Assembly: GCF_001905845.1 (NCBI RefSeq)
Contig: NZ_LIVZ01000017.1
Span: 62,001 to 126,000 of the forward strand
Direction of reading: 5' to 3'
Source: Streptomyces sp. TSRI0107
Lineage (GTDB): Bacteria; Actinomycetota; Actinomycetes; Streptomycetales; Streptomycetaceae
DNA length: 64,000 bases
Positions 50,719 to 61,759 of the stretch are shown here, one piece after another. The notes under the pieces are model-generated. The model was not told where the DNA came from. It saw nothing but the letters and a program-made list of their open reading frames with translations, and did not search any database. Every line of letters begins with the position of its first letter. The stretch's first letter is position 1. The position numbers were made by a program, and so were the translations under genes.

Positions 50719-52155
50719 ATGAGCAGTTCAACCAACACGCCGACGCACCACACGTCCACGATCGGCTCCATCGGCGCGCCGAGCCGCCGCAACACCGAGC
50801 TGGCCCTGCTGGTCTTCGCGGTGCTCATTCCGGTCTTCGCGTACGCCAATGTGGGCCTCGCCATCGACGAGCAGGTGCCGTCCGGGCTGCTGAGCTACGG
50901 CCTGGGCCTCGGCCTGCTGGCCGGCATCGCCCATCTCGTCGTACGCAAGTTCGCGCCGTACGCGGATCCGCTGATGCTGCCGCTGGCCACCCTGCTGAAC
51001 GGGCTGGGGCTGGTCGCGATCTGGCGGCTGGACCAGTCCGAGCTGCTGCAGTCGATCAAGCAGGCGGGCACGGCCTCGCCGCGGCAGCTGATGTACACGG
51101 CGATGGGCATCGCGCTGTTCATCGTGGTGCTGATCTTCCTCAAGGACCACCGCGTCCTGCAGCGCTACACCTACATCTCGATGGTCGGCGCGCTGTTCCT
51201 GCTGCTGCTGCCGCTGGTGCCGGGTCTCGGCCAGAACATCTACGGCGCGAAGATCTGGATCTCGGTCGCCGGGTTCTCCATCCAGCCCGGTGAGTTCGCG
51301 AAGATCGTCCTCGCGGTGTTCTTCGCCGGCTACCTGATGGTCAAGCGGGACGCGCTCGCGCTGGCCAGCCGCCGCTTCATGGGCCTCTACCTGCCGCGCG
51401 GCCGCGACCTCGGACCGATCATCGTGGTCTGGGCGATCTCGATCCTCATCCTGGTCTTCGAGACCGACCTCGGTACGTCGCTGCTGTTCTTCGGCATGTT
51501 CGTGATCATGCTGTACGTCGCCACCGAGCGGACCAGCTGGATCGTGTTCGGTCTGCTGATGTCCGCGGTCGGCGCCGTCGGCGTGGCCAGCTTCGAACCG
51601 CACATCCAGCAGCGTGTGGACGCCTGGCTCGACCCGATGCGCGAGTACACGCTCTCCCGTCAGGGCGTCGGCGGCCACTCCGAGCAGGCCATGCAGGCCC
51701 TGTGGGCGTTCGGCTCCGGCGGCACCCTCGGCACCGGCTGGGGCCAGGGCCACTCCGAACTGATCCGCTTCGCCGCCAACTCCGACTTCATCCTCGCCAC
51801 CTTCGGCGAGGAGCTTGGCCTGGCCGGCGTGATGGCCATCCTGCTCGTCTACGCCCTGATCGTGGAACGCGGCGTGCGCACCGCCCTCGCCGCCCGCGAC
51901 CCGTTCGGCAAGCTGCTCGCCATCGGCCTGTCCGGCGCCTTCGCCCTCCAGGTGTTCGTCGTCGCCGGCGGTGTCATGGGCCTCATCCCGCTGACCGGTA
52001 TGACCATGCCGTTCCTCGCCTACGGCGGATCCTCCGTGATCGCCAACTGGGCGCTCATCGGCATCCTGCTGCGCATCAGCGACACCGCGCGCCGCCCGGC
52101 ACCCTCCCCCGCCCCCAACCCCGACGCCGAGATGACCCAGGTGGTCCGCCCGTGA
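50719..52155 (+). CDS. rodA: SEDS family glycosyltransferase FtsW/RodA
   Basis: 478 residues with about ten to twelve membrane segments and SEDS motifs (QPGEFAKIVLAVFFAGYL; GHSEQAMQALWAFGSGGTLG; GMTMPFLAYGGSSVIANWAL). SEDS proteins polymerise lipid II and work with a class B PBP, here the next gene, coupled by GTGA. In Streptomyces this copy belongs to the elongation/sporulation wall machinery. Confidence 0.92.
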   Translation: MSSSTNTPTHHTSTIGSIGAPSRRNTELALLVFAVLIPVFAYANVGLAIDEQVPSGLLSYGLGLGLLAGIAHLVVRKFAPYADPLMLPLATLLNGLGLVAIWRLDQSELLQSIKQAGTASPRQLMYTAMGIALFIVVLIFLKDHRVLQRYTYISMVGALFLLLLPLVPGLGQNIYGAKIWISVAGFSIQPGEFAKIVLAVFFAGYLMVKRDALALASRRFMGLYLPRGRDLGPIIVVWAISILILVFETDLGTSLLFFGMFVIMLYVATERTSWIVFGLLMSAVGAVGVASFEPHIQQRVDAWLDPMREYTLSRQGVGGHSEQAMQALWAFGSGGTLGTGWGQGHSELIRFAANSDFILATFGEELGLAGVMAILLVYALIVERGVRTALAARDPFGKLLAIGLSGAFALQVFVVAGGVMGLIPLTGMTMPFLAYGGSSVIANWALIGILLRISDTARRPAPSPAPNPDAEMTQVVRP

Positions 52156-53624
52156 ACAAGCCCCTGCGACGGATCGCGATCTTCTGCGGGCTGCTCATCC
52201 TGACCCTGCTGATCCGCGACAACTGGCTCCAGTACGTCCGCGCGGACGAGCTGGCCACGGACACCGACAACCGCCGGGTCGCCATCGAGCGCTACGCCAG
52301 CCCGCGCGGCGACATCATCGTCGACGGCAAGGCCATCACCGGCTACAAGGAAGCCTCCAGCGGGGACTTCGAGTACGTCCGCACCTACAAGGACGGCGCC
52401 ATGTGGGCGCCCGTCACCGGCTACGCCTCCCAGGCCTTCGGCACCAACCAGCTGGAGAACCTGGAGGACGGCATCCTCACCGGCAACGACGACCGGCTGT
52501 TCTTCCGCCAGACCCTCGACATGCTCACGGGCAAGAAGAAGGAGGGCGGCAACGTCGTCACCACCCTCAACTCGGCCGCCCAGAAGGCCGCGTACGAGGG
52601 ACTGAAGGGCCGCGGCAAGGGCGCCGTCGCCGCGATCGAGCCGTCCACCGGCAAGATCCTCGCGCTGGCGTCGTACCCGTCGTACGACCCGTCGACGATC
52701 GCCGGCTACTCCGCCGACGACGAGCGGGCCTGGAACAAGCTGCAGAAGAAGAACAACCCCGACGACCCGATGCTGAACCGGGCCCTGCGCGAGACCTACC
52801 CGCCGGGCTCCACGTTCAAGGTCGTCACCGCGGCCGCCGCGCTGGAGAACGGCCTGTACACGGGCGCGGACCAGAAGACGAAGACGCCGCTGCCGTGGAC
52901 CATGCCCGGCACCACGACCGTGCTGAAGAACGAGGGCAACATCCCCTGCGAGAACGCGACCCTGCGCGTCGCCCTCCAGTGGTCCTGCAACACCGTCTTC
53001 GGCAAGGTCGGCTCCGACCTCGGCAACGACAAGATGCTGGAGCAGGCCAAGAAGTTCGGCTTCACCAGCGAGCAGTTCACCCCGGTCCGCGCCAACGCCT
53101 CGGTCTTCTCCGAGGACATGGCCCCCTCCGAGGTCGCGCTGTCCTCGATCGGCCAGTTCAACACCGCCGCGACCCCCCTGCAGATGGCCATGGTCGCCTC
53201 CGCGGTCGCCAACGACGGCACGCTGATGAAGCCGTACATGGTCGACAAGCTGCAGGCGCCCAACGTCGACACCATCGAGCAGACCGACCCGGAGGAGCTG
53301 AGCCAGCCGCTGTCGGAGGAGAACGCGCAGATCCTCCAGTCGATGATGGAGACCGTCGTCGACCAGGGCACCGGCAAGAACGCGCGGATCCCGGGCGTGA
53401 AGGTGGGCGGCAAGACCGGTACCGCCCAGCACGGCGTGGACAACAGCGAGAAGCCGTACGCCTGGTTCATCTCCTACGCCAAGCTCAGCGACGGCAGCTC
53501 CCCGGTCGCCGTCGCCGTGGTGGTCGAGGACGAGGCCGCCGACCGCGGCGACATCTCCGGCGGCGGTCTCGCGGCGCCGATCGCCAAGAGCGTGATGGAG
53601 GCGGTCATCGGCAACCGGAAGTGA
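52152..53624 (+). CDS. pbpA: Class B penicillin-binding protein PbpA
   Basis: 490 residues. One N-terminal membrane helix (IAIFCGLLILTLLI), a short dimerisation domain, and the transpeptidase domain with SxxK in PPGSTFKVV, SxN as SCN in LQWSCNTVFG, and KTG in GGKTGTAQHG. It cross-links the glycan strands made by the SEDS partner. GTG start inside the rodA stop. Confidence 0.94.
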   Translation: MNKPLRRIAIFCGLLILTLLIRDNWLQYVRADELATDTDNRRVAIERYASPRGDIIVDGKAITGYKEASSGDFEYVRTYKDGAMWAPVTGYASQAFGTNQLENLEDGILTGNDDRLFFRQTLDMLTGKKKEGGNVVTTLNSAAQKAAYEGLKGRGKGAVAAIEPSTGKILALASYPSYDPSTIAGYSADDERAWNKLQKKNNPDDPMLNRALRETYPPGSTFKVVTAAAALENGLYTGADQKTKTPLPWTMPGTTTVLKNEGNIPCENATLRVALQWSCNTVFGKVGSDLGNDKMLEQAKKFGFTSEQFTPVRANASVFSEDMAPSEVALSSIGQFNTAATPLQMAMVASAVANDGTLMKPYMVDKLQAPNVDTIEQTDPEELSQPLSEENAQILQSMMETVVDQGTGKNARIPGVKVGGKTGTAQHGVDNSEKPYAWFISYAKLSDGSSPVAVAVVVEDEAADRGDISGGGLAAPIAKSVMEAVIGNRK

Positions 53625-53793
53625 CCCCGCTCACGTCACCTTCACATCGGTGCACGTTGCGATACCGGTCCTGTATCGGGTGACGGGCTTGGCCAGGTCA
53701 CAGAAAGCGAGCCGGGTACGGTAGGCCCGGACGGCAGCCTCCGACCGCACGAGTACGGCGGTCGGGACCGACGGAGAGGGCTGGTAGGAAGCT

Positions 53794-55788
<1,995 letters not shown>

Positions 55789-55813
55789 CCGACGCGGCTC
55801 ATCCGCCCGTACG

Positions 55814-55857
55814 ACGGGAAAGTCCCGGCGACCCTCAGGCCGCCGGGACTTTCCCGT
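55814..55857. terminator. Bidirectional terminator pknB/sortase
   Basis: A 17-bp perfect stem, ACGGGAAAGTCCCGGCG and its complement with a 10-nt loop, between convergent genes. AAAG/CTTT inside the stem gives U-rich tails in both directions. Confidence 0.9.
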
Positions 55858-55872
55858 TCCCGCGACAGGCGA

Positions 55873-56646
55873 TCAGCCGCGAAGCTCCTCCGGCGGCGTC
55901 CGCTCCGCGTCCACCTTCTCCACCCGCTCCAGCTCGCCCCACACGACGTACCGGTAGCGGCTCGTGTAGACAGGCGTGCAGGTGGTCAGGGTGATGTACT
56001 TCCCGGCCTTCTTCCGGCCGGACTCCTTGGGGACCGCGTCGAGGACCTTGACGTTGTACTTCGAGGTCTCGGGGAGGATGGCGTAGATCTTGTAGACGTA
56101 CCACTTGTCCTTGGTCTCGAAGACGATCGGATCGCCCTCTTCGAGCTTGTGGATGTTGTGGAACTCGGCACCGTGCCCGTCGCGGTGCGCGGCGAGGGCG
56201 AAGTTGCCGTTCTTGCCGCTGGTCGGCAGGGTCGCCTTGACCGGGTCGGTGTAGTAGCCGGCGACACCGTCGTTGAGGATCTCGGTCGCGGTGCCCTTCT
56301 TGATCAGGATCTCGTCGTCGTTCATGTCCGGCACGTGCAGGAAGCCGATGCCGTCCTTGGTGTCGAGGGCGCCGGGGCCGCCGCTTCCCTCGTGGGCCCA
56401 GGTGTCGCGGACCTTGTCGCCCTCCTCGGCCGCCTTGCGGTCGGCGAGGACGTTGGTCCACCACAGCGAGTAGACGACGAACAGGCCCAGGACCAGGCCT
56501 GCCGTGATGAGGAGTTCCCCGAAGACGCTGACCGCCATGGCGATCCTGCCGGGCCGGCGGCGCCGGGGAGCGGGCGCGGACTCGGACTCGGACGCGGGTT
56601 CCGGCGCCGCGGTCTGCTCTTCGGTGTCGTCGGTGGTCGCTGCCAC
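55873..56646 (-). CDS. srtE: Class E sortase (first of three)
   Basis: 257 residues. Acidic cytoplasmic N-terminus, a basic cluster (RRRRPGR), one membrane helix (LLITAGLVLGLFVVYSLWW) and the sortase barrel with catalytic His in LAAHRDGH, Cys in ITLTTCTP and Arg in SRYRYVVWG. The TLxTC pattern marks class E, which in Streptomyces attaches chaplin-type proteins with LAxTG signals. GTG start after GGGCAG. Confidence 0.92.
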   Translation of the reverse strand: MAATTDDTEEQTAAPEPASESESAPAPRRRRPGRIAMAVSVFGELLITAGLVLGLFVVYSLWWTNVLADRKAAEEGDKVRDTWAHEGSGGPGALDTKDGIGFLHVPDMNDDEILIKKGTATEILNDGVAGYYTDPVKATLPTSGKNGNFALAAHRDGHGAEFHNIHKLEEGDPIVFETKDKWYVYKIYAILPETSKYNVKVLDAVPKESGRKKAGKYITLTTCTPVYTSRYRYVVWGELERVEKVDAERTPPEELRG

Positions 56647-56659
56647 GATTCATCTGCCC

Positions 56660-57700
56660 TTAACTGACGAGCGCATCCGGCTTGCCCTTGCTGCGCGGCC
56701 GTTCCTCGACCATCTTGCCCCAGACGATCAACCGGTACTTGCTGGTGAACTCCGGCGTGCATGTCGTGAGGGTGATGTACCGGCCGGGCGTGGTGAATCC
56801 CGAGCCCTTCGGGACGGGGTCGAGGACGCTCACATTGCTCGGCGAGGTCACCGGCAGTATCGACGCCATCTTGTACACGTAGTAGGTGTCCTGCGTCTCG
56901 ACGACGATCGGATCACCCGGCTTCAGCCTGTTGATGTACCGGAACGGTTCACCATGGGTGTTCCGGTGGCCCGCGAGCCCGAAGTTGCCGGTCTTCGCGT
57001 CGGGCATCGGCGTCTTCAGCCCGCCGTCCGCGTAGTGGCCGACCATGCCCCGGTCGAGGACCCGCTTGTTGCTGGTGCCCTCGGCTATGGGGACCTTGAC
57101 GTCGAGATCGGGGATGTGCAGGAGGGCGAAGCCCTGTCCGGGCTCGAAGGTACCGGGGTTGCGTTTGCCGCTCGCCCAGTCGTCCTCCAGCTGGCTGGCC
57201 TCGTTGCCGGCCTGGGCCTGGGCCCTGATGTTGGTCCACCACAGCTGGTAGGTGACGAACAGCAGCATCAGCACGCCGGTGGTGATGAACACCTCGCCGA
57301 TCACCCGGCTGGCGATCACGCCGGGGCTCGGCTTGCGGGCCTTCGCCAGGCGGCGCGCCTCGACCCGGGACAGCGGCGCGCGCCGCTCACCGTCCTCACC
57401 GGCGGGCGGCGGCGGGGTCGCACCCTTGCGGCGACGCCCGTGACGGGCCTTGGCGGCCTTTCTGCGGGCCGCGCGGCCGCCCGGGGCGGGGGGATCGCCC
57501 GCGCTGCCGGAACGGGACTCCGAGGCCGCTATGGAGGCGTCTCGCGGATCCGCTATCCGCAACGCGACGGTCTCGTCGTCGGGAGGTCCGTACGACGATG
57601 GGTACGACGTCTCCTCGTACCCGTCCCCGAGCACGCCGGAGCCCTCGTACGGCTGCTGCCCGTACGAGGTGCTCTCGCGCTCGGGGCGCAGTGCGGTCAC
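56660..57700 (-). CDS. srtE: Class E sortase with long cytoplasmic N-terminus (second of three)
   Basis: 346 residues. The first 130 residues are Gly/Tyr/Ser-rich then strongly basic (RRKAAKARHGRRRKG), followed by one membrane helix (VFITTGVLMLLFVTYQLWW). Catalytic residues: His in LAGHRNTHG, Cys in ITLTTCTPEF, Arg in SKYRLIVWG. It is coupled with the upstream amidotransferase (GTGA overlap) and 13 bp from the first sortase gene. Confidence 0.92.
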   Translation of the reverse strand: MTALRPERESTSYGQQPYEGSGVLGDGYEETSYPSSYGPPDDETVALRIADPRDASIAASESRSGSAGDPPAPGGRAARRKAAKARHGRRRKGATPPPPAGEDGERRAPLSRVEARRLAKARKPSPGVIASRVIGEVFITTGVLMLLFVTYQLWWTNIRAQAQAGNEASQLEDDWASGKRNPGTFEPGQGFALLHIPDLDVKVPIAEGTSNKRVLDRGMVGHYADGGLKTPMPDAKTGNFGLAGHRNTHGEPFRYINRLKPGDPIVVETQDTYYVYKMASILPVTSPSNVSVLDPVPKGSGFTTPGRYITLTTCTPEFTSKYRLIVWGKMVEERPRSKGKPDALVS

Positions 57701-58335
57701 GCCGTGGCCCTGCCCACCACCGGGGCCAGCCCCGCCGATCTGGCGACCGCGTCGTGGTCGCCGCACTCCACCAGCCAGTTGGCCAGCATGCGGTGGCCGT
57801 GCTCGGTGAGCACGGACTCGGGGTGGAACTGGACACCTTCGACGGGCAGTTCGCGGTGGCGCAGGCCCATGATGATGCCGTCGTGGGTCCGCGCGGTGAC
57901 CTCCAGCTCGGCCGGCACGGTCGCCGGCTCGGCGGCCAGCGAGTGGTAGCGGGTCGCGGTGAACGGCGTGGGCAGCCCCGCGAAGACGCCCTTGCCCTCG
58001 TGCTCGACCAGCGAGGTCTTGCCGTGCAGCAGCTCGGGCGCACGGTCCACGACACCGCCGTACGCCACCTGCATCGACTGCATGCCCAGGCAGACGCCGA
58101 AGACCGGGACGCCGGTGGCCGCGCAGTGGCGGACCATGTCGACGCAGACGCCGGCCTGCTCGGGGGTGCCCGGGCCGGGCGAGAGGAGGACGCCGTCGAA
58201 GCCGTCCTGCGCGTGCGCGGTCGACACCTCGTCGTTGCGCAGCACCTCGCACTCGGCGCCCAGCTGGTACAGGTACTGGACCAGGTTGAAGACGAAGCTG
58301 TCGTAGTTGTCGACGACGAGAATGCGCGCGCTCAC
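57697..58335 (-). CDS. pabA: Glutamine amidotransferase, PabA/TrpG type
   Basis: 212 residues. Class I amidotransferase triad: Cys in GVCLGMQS, His and Glu in GVQFHPESVL. The opening block ILVVDNYDSFVFNLVQYL is typical of PabA/TrpG. It supplies ammonia to aminodeoxychorismate or anthranilate synthase, but no pabB/trpE lies nearby, so the partner must be elsewhere. It overlaps genes on both sides by 4 bp, being embedded in the sortase operon. Confidence 0.9.
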   Translation of the reverse strand: MSARILVVDNYDSFVFNLVQYLYQLGAECEVLRNDEVSTAHAQDGFDGVLLSPGPGTPEQAGVCVDMVRHCAATGVPVFGVCLGMQSMQVAYGGVVDRAPELLHGKTSLVEHEGKGVFAGLPTPFTATRYHSLAAEPATVPAELEVTARTHDGIIMGLRHRELPVEGVQFHPESVLTEHGHRMLANWLVECGDHDAVARSAGLAPVVGRATA

Positions 58336-58493
58336 TGGTTGTCCACCGTCACATCGTTGAAGGGAAGCAGCGGTTCGGCCCATGGGAAGACGTACTGGAA
58401 GAGGACGTAGACCACGGCCAGGACCAGTACCAGTGAGATCAGTGCCCTCACCCACGCGTTCCCCGGCAGATGCCGCCAGATCCAGCCGTACAT
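58332..58493 (-). CDS. Small membrane protein (53 aa)
   Basis: Begins MYGWIWRHLPGN, with one membrane helix (LISLVLVLAVVYVLFQYVF) and a short outside tail ending VTVDNQ. ATG with GGAAGGG 7 nt upstream. It is coupled to pabA by GTGA. Conserved-looking short protein in a sortase operon; perhaps a sortase accessory, but no family is known to me. Confidence 0.8.
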   Translation of the reverse strand: MYGWIWRHLPGNAWVRALISLVLVLAVVYVLFQYVFPWAEPLLPFNDVTVDNQ

Positions 58494-58545
58494 GCCGTCC
58501 CTTCCGTCGCACCACGGCACCAGACTCACGCCGTACGGCACCAGA

Positions 58546-59268
58546 CTAACGGCGCAAGGCCTCGGGTTGGCCTGCCTCCACGGGCTGGGTGGAGTCCAGG
58601 TGCGCCCAGACGATCAGCCGGTGGCTGTGCCCCCACTCCGGCTCGCAGGTCGTCAGGGTCAGATAGCGGCCGGGGCGGGTGTAGCCGGCGGCGCGGGGGA
58701 CCGGATCGATCACGGCGACGTCGCCGGGGACCGTCTTGTAGGGACCCTTGTCGATCCGGTACGTGAACCAGGTCGCACCGTCGGTCAGCACCACCGCGTC
58801 CCCGCGGCGCAGCTTCGGGAAGTCCTTGAAGGGGTCGCCGTAGGTGCGGCGGTGGCCGGCGACGGAGAAGTTGCCCTGCTGTCCGAGCCGGGCGGTGGCC
58901 GTGTAGTGGCCGAGGCCCTTCTTCAGGGTGTCCGTCCCGGTGCCTTCCAGCACCGGCTTGTTCCACGTGAAACCAAGACGTGGGATGTACATGATCGCGA
59001 AGGGCTTCCCGTCCCGGTACGGCCGCGGCTCCGGGGGGCTCGCCGAGGCGCCGCCGGCCGGGGCGGAGGCTCCGGGAGCGTGCGTGGCCCCCGACACGCC
59101 GGGGCGCACGCTTTCTTGCGCCCACTGCTCCCGAAGCGCGTCGATCTGGTCGTCCATGACGGAGTCGGCCCGCACGCCGGTCCAGTACAGGACGTAGACG
59201 ACGAAGAGCACGATCACGGTGCCGACGGTGATGCACAGCTCGCTGACGGTCCTCACGATCACGCGCAC
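58546..59268 (-). CDS. srtE: Class E sortase (third of three)
   Basis: 240 residues. Very short cytoplasmic start (RVIVRTVSE), a membrane helix (LCITVGTVIVLFVVYVLYW), a Pro/Ala/Ser-rich outside insert, then His in VAGHRRTYG, Cys in LTLTTCEPEW and Arg in HSHRLIVWA. The catalytic set is complete. GGAG 6 nt before the GTG. Its codons for FTWN are part of a parS-like site. Confidence 0.9.
   Translation of the reverse strand: MRVIVRTVSELCITVGTVIVLFVVYVLYWTGVRADSVMDDQIDALREQWAQESVRPGVSGATHAPGASAPAGGASASPPEPRPYRDGKPFAIMYIPRLGFTWNKPVLEGTGTDTLKKGLGHYTATARLGQQGNFSVAGHRRTYGDPFKDFPKLRRGDAVVLTDGATWFTYRIDKGPYKTVPGDVAVIDPVPRAAGYTRPGRYLTLTTCEPEWGHSHRLIVWAHLDSTQPVEAGQPEALRR
58960..58973. other. parS: parS-like site (one mismatch)
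   Basis: GTTCCACGTGAAAC differs from the consensus at one position (T to C at 4). It lies inside the third sortase gene. Confidence 0.7.
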
Positions 59269-59307
59269 CGGCGGCTCCTGCGAGGGGGCGAGGGCTGGTG
59301 GGTGGGC

Positions 59308-60084
59308 CTACTCCACGGGCTTCGCGTAGTGCAGGTCCACTGTGCCCGAGTAGCCGGGAAGAGTCACCGTCCCGTTCTCCTCGACTTTCCAGCCCAGGCC
59401 GTAGACGTTGACGTACACCATGTAGTTCTGGATCGCGGGGCTCTCGGCGAGCGCCTGCTGCAGCTTCTCCGGGTCACCGACGGCCTGGATCTTGTACGGC
59501 GGCGAGTAGACGCGGCCCTGGAGGATCAGGGTGTTGCCGACGCAGCGCACGGCGCTGGTGGAGATCAGCCGCTGGTCCATGACCTTGATGCCCTTGGCAC
59601 CGCCCTGCCACAGGGCGTTCACCACGGCCTGGAGGTCCTGCTGGTGGATGACCAGGTAGTCGGGCTGCGGCTCGGGGTAGCCGGGGAGCTTTGCGGTGGC
59701 GTTCGGCGGGGCGTCGTTCAGGGTGACGGTGACGGCCTCACCGGTGACCTTCTGGGTACCCGCGCTCTTCTCCAGGGCCGCGAGTTTCTCGTCCTCGGCT
59801 TTCGTGCTGCCGTCGTCCCGTTCGGCGAGGGCTTCCACCTGGTCGCGCAGTGCCGCGTTGGACTCGTCCAGTTCGCCGTTCTTGTGGCTGCGTTCCTGAA
59901 TGAGGTCGGAAAGCTTGAGCAAGGACGCATCTGTGCGGATATTGGTGCCCTTGGCCGTATGGAAACTGGTGAAGAAAATGAGCCCCGCGAGAGCGAACAC
60001 GCTCACCGTGAGGAGACGGACGGGACGGAATGATCCCCGGCGGGCGCTGGATCCCGACTGGGGGGAGTCGGCAGAATTGCTCAA
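59308..60084 (-). CDS. DUF881 family protein
   Basis: 258 residues. One N-terminal membrane helix (LLTVSVFALAGLIFFTSF), a charged coiled-coil (DLIQERSHKNGELDESN) and the DUF881 domain (LQAVVNALWQGGAKGIKVMD, STSAVRCVGNTLILQG). DUF881 genes often sit near crgA and division genes in actinobacteria; the molecular role is unknown. The TTG start follows AAGGAGATAAGGG. Divergent from crgA with 141 bp between. Confidence 0.88.
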   Translation of the reverse strand: MSNSADSPQSGSSARRGSFRPVRLLTVSVFALAGLIFFTSFHTAKGTNIRTDASLLKLSDLIQERSHKNGELDESNAALRDQVEALAERDDGSTKAEDEKLAALEKSAGTQKVTGEAVTVTLNDAPPNATAKLPGYPEPQPDYLVIHQQDLQAVVNALWQGGAKGIKVMDQRLISTSAVRCVGNTLILQGRVYSPPYKIQAVGDPEKLQQALAESPAIQNYMVYVNVYGLGWKVEENGTVTLPGYSGTVDLHYAKPVE

Positions 60085-60225
60085 CGTACCCTTATCTCCT
60101 TCGGCGCCACGGAAGCACTACGCTAACGGACGCCCGGGGGAGCGCTCAGTGTCCCCTTGTACGCTGCCCCGAGCCCGACCCAGTTCCCTGCGCGGCCACG
60201 CAGCGCATCGACAGGAGAGACCCTC

Positions 60226-60480
60226 GTGCCGAAGTCACGTATCCGCAAGAAGGCCGACTACACGCCGCCGCCGGCGAAGCAGGCAGCCAGTATCAAGCTG
60301 AACAGCCGCGCCTGGGTCGCGCCCGTCATGCTCGCGATGTTCCTCATCGGCCTGACCTGGATCGTCGTCTTCTATGTGACCGACGGTTCGCTGCCGCTCG
60401 ACGCGCTCGGCAACTGGAACATCGTCGTGGGCTTCGGGTTCATCGCCGCCGGATTCGGTGTATCGACGCAGTGGAAGTAG
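60226..60480 (+). CDS. crgA: Cell division protein CrgA
   Basis: 84 residues. A basic N-terminus (PKSRIRKKADYTPPP), two membrane helices (VMLAMFLIGLTWIVVFYV and NIVVGFGFIAAGFGV) and the QWK end are diagnostic. CrgA was first found in Streptomyces, where it restrains FtsZ ring formation during aerial septation. GTG with AGGAGA 7 nt upstream. Confidence 0.95.
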   Translation: MPKSRIRKKADYTPPPAKQAASIKLNSRAWVAPVMLAMFLIGLTWIVVFYVTDGSLPLDALGNWNIVVGFGFIAAGFGVSTQWK

Positions 60481-60527
60481 AGCCTGCCGGGCAGTGAACA
60501 AAGCTCTGCCCAGGGCTGTCCACCGAG

Positions 60528-60727
60528 TTATCCACAGCCGTTTTCCACATGGGGAAAAGAAAGACGATCTGTGGATAACTCGCCGGAGGTTGACGCCGGT
60601 GTGACGGAACGACCGGCATCCGAATCTACGTTCGCCCCCTGTCTGACCTGCGGAAACACCGGTCGGTGACAGGGGGCACACCTGTTCCCGCACCGTGTGC
60701 ACAAGATCGGGCACACGCTGTGGAAAA
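60528..60727. other. Cluster of DnaA boxes
   Basis: TTATCCACA (60528-60536, plus), TTTTCCACA (60541-60549, plus), TGTGGATAA (60570-60578, minus) and TGTGGAAAA (60719-60727, minus), in the region between crgA and the rhomboid gene. The first and third are exact copies of a strong DnaA box in opposite orientations. Confidence 0.6.
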
Positions 60728-60755
60728 CCACCGCTCAGAGGATGAGGACGGGCGC

Positions 60756-61649
60756 TCAGGTGAGCTGAGCCGTCCGTAGCACGCACATGCCGACGACCAC
60801 CGCCAGCACCAGTGCACAGGCACCCCACTGCATCGGCGCCCGCCGCTCGCGCGGCGCGTTCACCATGGCGTAGCCGATCACCACACCGCCCACCAGACCG
60901 CCGATATGGGCCTGCCACGAGATGTTCAGGCTCGGGTTGAAGGTGAAGAGCAGGTTGACCACCAGCAGGACGATCACCGGGCGCATGTCGTAGTTGCGGC
61001 GGCGCATCAGTACGGCGGTGGCACCGAACAGGCCGAAGACCGCGCCCGAGGCGCCCAGGGACGCCGTGGACGCCGGCTGGAGCAGATACGCCAGGGCGCT
61101 GCCCGCCAGCCCCGAGATCAGGTAGAGCGCGAGATAGCGGACCCGGCCCAGCGCCTCCTCCAGCGGGCCGCCCAGGAACCACAGGCTCAGCATGTTGAAG
61201 GCGATGTGCCAGATCGCCTGGTGCGTGAACATCGCGGTGAACAGGCGGTACCACTCGCCCTCGGCCACGCCCTCGGTGGGCACCCAGGGCGCCGGCGGCC
61301 ACTCGGCGATCAGGAACAGCTCGCCCAGCACCGTCGAGGAAACATGGACGGCGACGAACACCGCGAGGTTGATCAGGACCAGGACCTTGGTGATCAGATG
61401 CGGGTCGCCGGTGGTGGCGACGGGCGCCCCGGCGAGATTGCGCGGCTGTGCGGCGCCCGGGGAGTGGCCCGTGCCGGAGCCGCCGCGGACGCAGTCCGGG
61501 CACTGGAAGCCGACCGAGGCACTGACCATGCACTCCGGGCAGATCGGACGCTCGCAGCGGGTGCAGCGCACCCCGGTCTCACGGTCCGGGTGCCGGTAGC
61601 AGCCGGGCAGGCTGTGCGCTTCCTGCGGACTTTCCGACACCTGGTCCAT
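60756..61649 (-). CDS. Rhomboid family intramembrane serine protease with N-terminal zinc ribbon
   Basis: 297 residues. The N-terminal 60 residues carry a Cys/His-rich B-box-like module (CYRHPDRETGVRC, CERPICPEC, CPDC). Then the six-helix rhomboid core with catalytic Ser in GASGAVFG and His in SWQAHIGGL; the family block HIAFNMLSLWFLGG is present. It cleaves membrane-spanning substrates within the bilayer. Start ATG with GGGGA upstream; an upstream in-frame start is less likely. Confidence 0.92.
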   Translation of the reverse strand: MDQVSESPQEAHSLPGCYRHPDRETGVRCTRCERPICPECMVSASVGFQCPDCVRGGSGTGHSPGAAQPRNLAGAPVATTGDPHLITKVLVLINLAVFVAVHVSSTVLGELFLIAEWPPAPWVPTEGVAEGEWYRLFTAMFTHQAIWHIAFNMLSLWFLGGPLEEALGRVRYLALYLISGLAGSALAYLLQPASTASLGASGAVFGLFGATAVLMRRRNYDMRPVIVLLVVNLLFTFNPSLNISWQAHIGGLVGGVVIGYAMVNAPRERRAPMQWGACALVLAVVVGMCVLRTAQLT

Positions 61650-61759
61650 GAGGTCCCCTACGTCGTCGTAAGCGAGAAACGCCCCTTCCATCCTTACGGA
61701 CGGAGGGGGCGTTTGGTTCCCTTATGACGCTTTGGGCGCGGTCCCGGCGGGGCGCGGTC

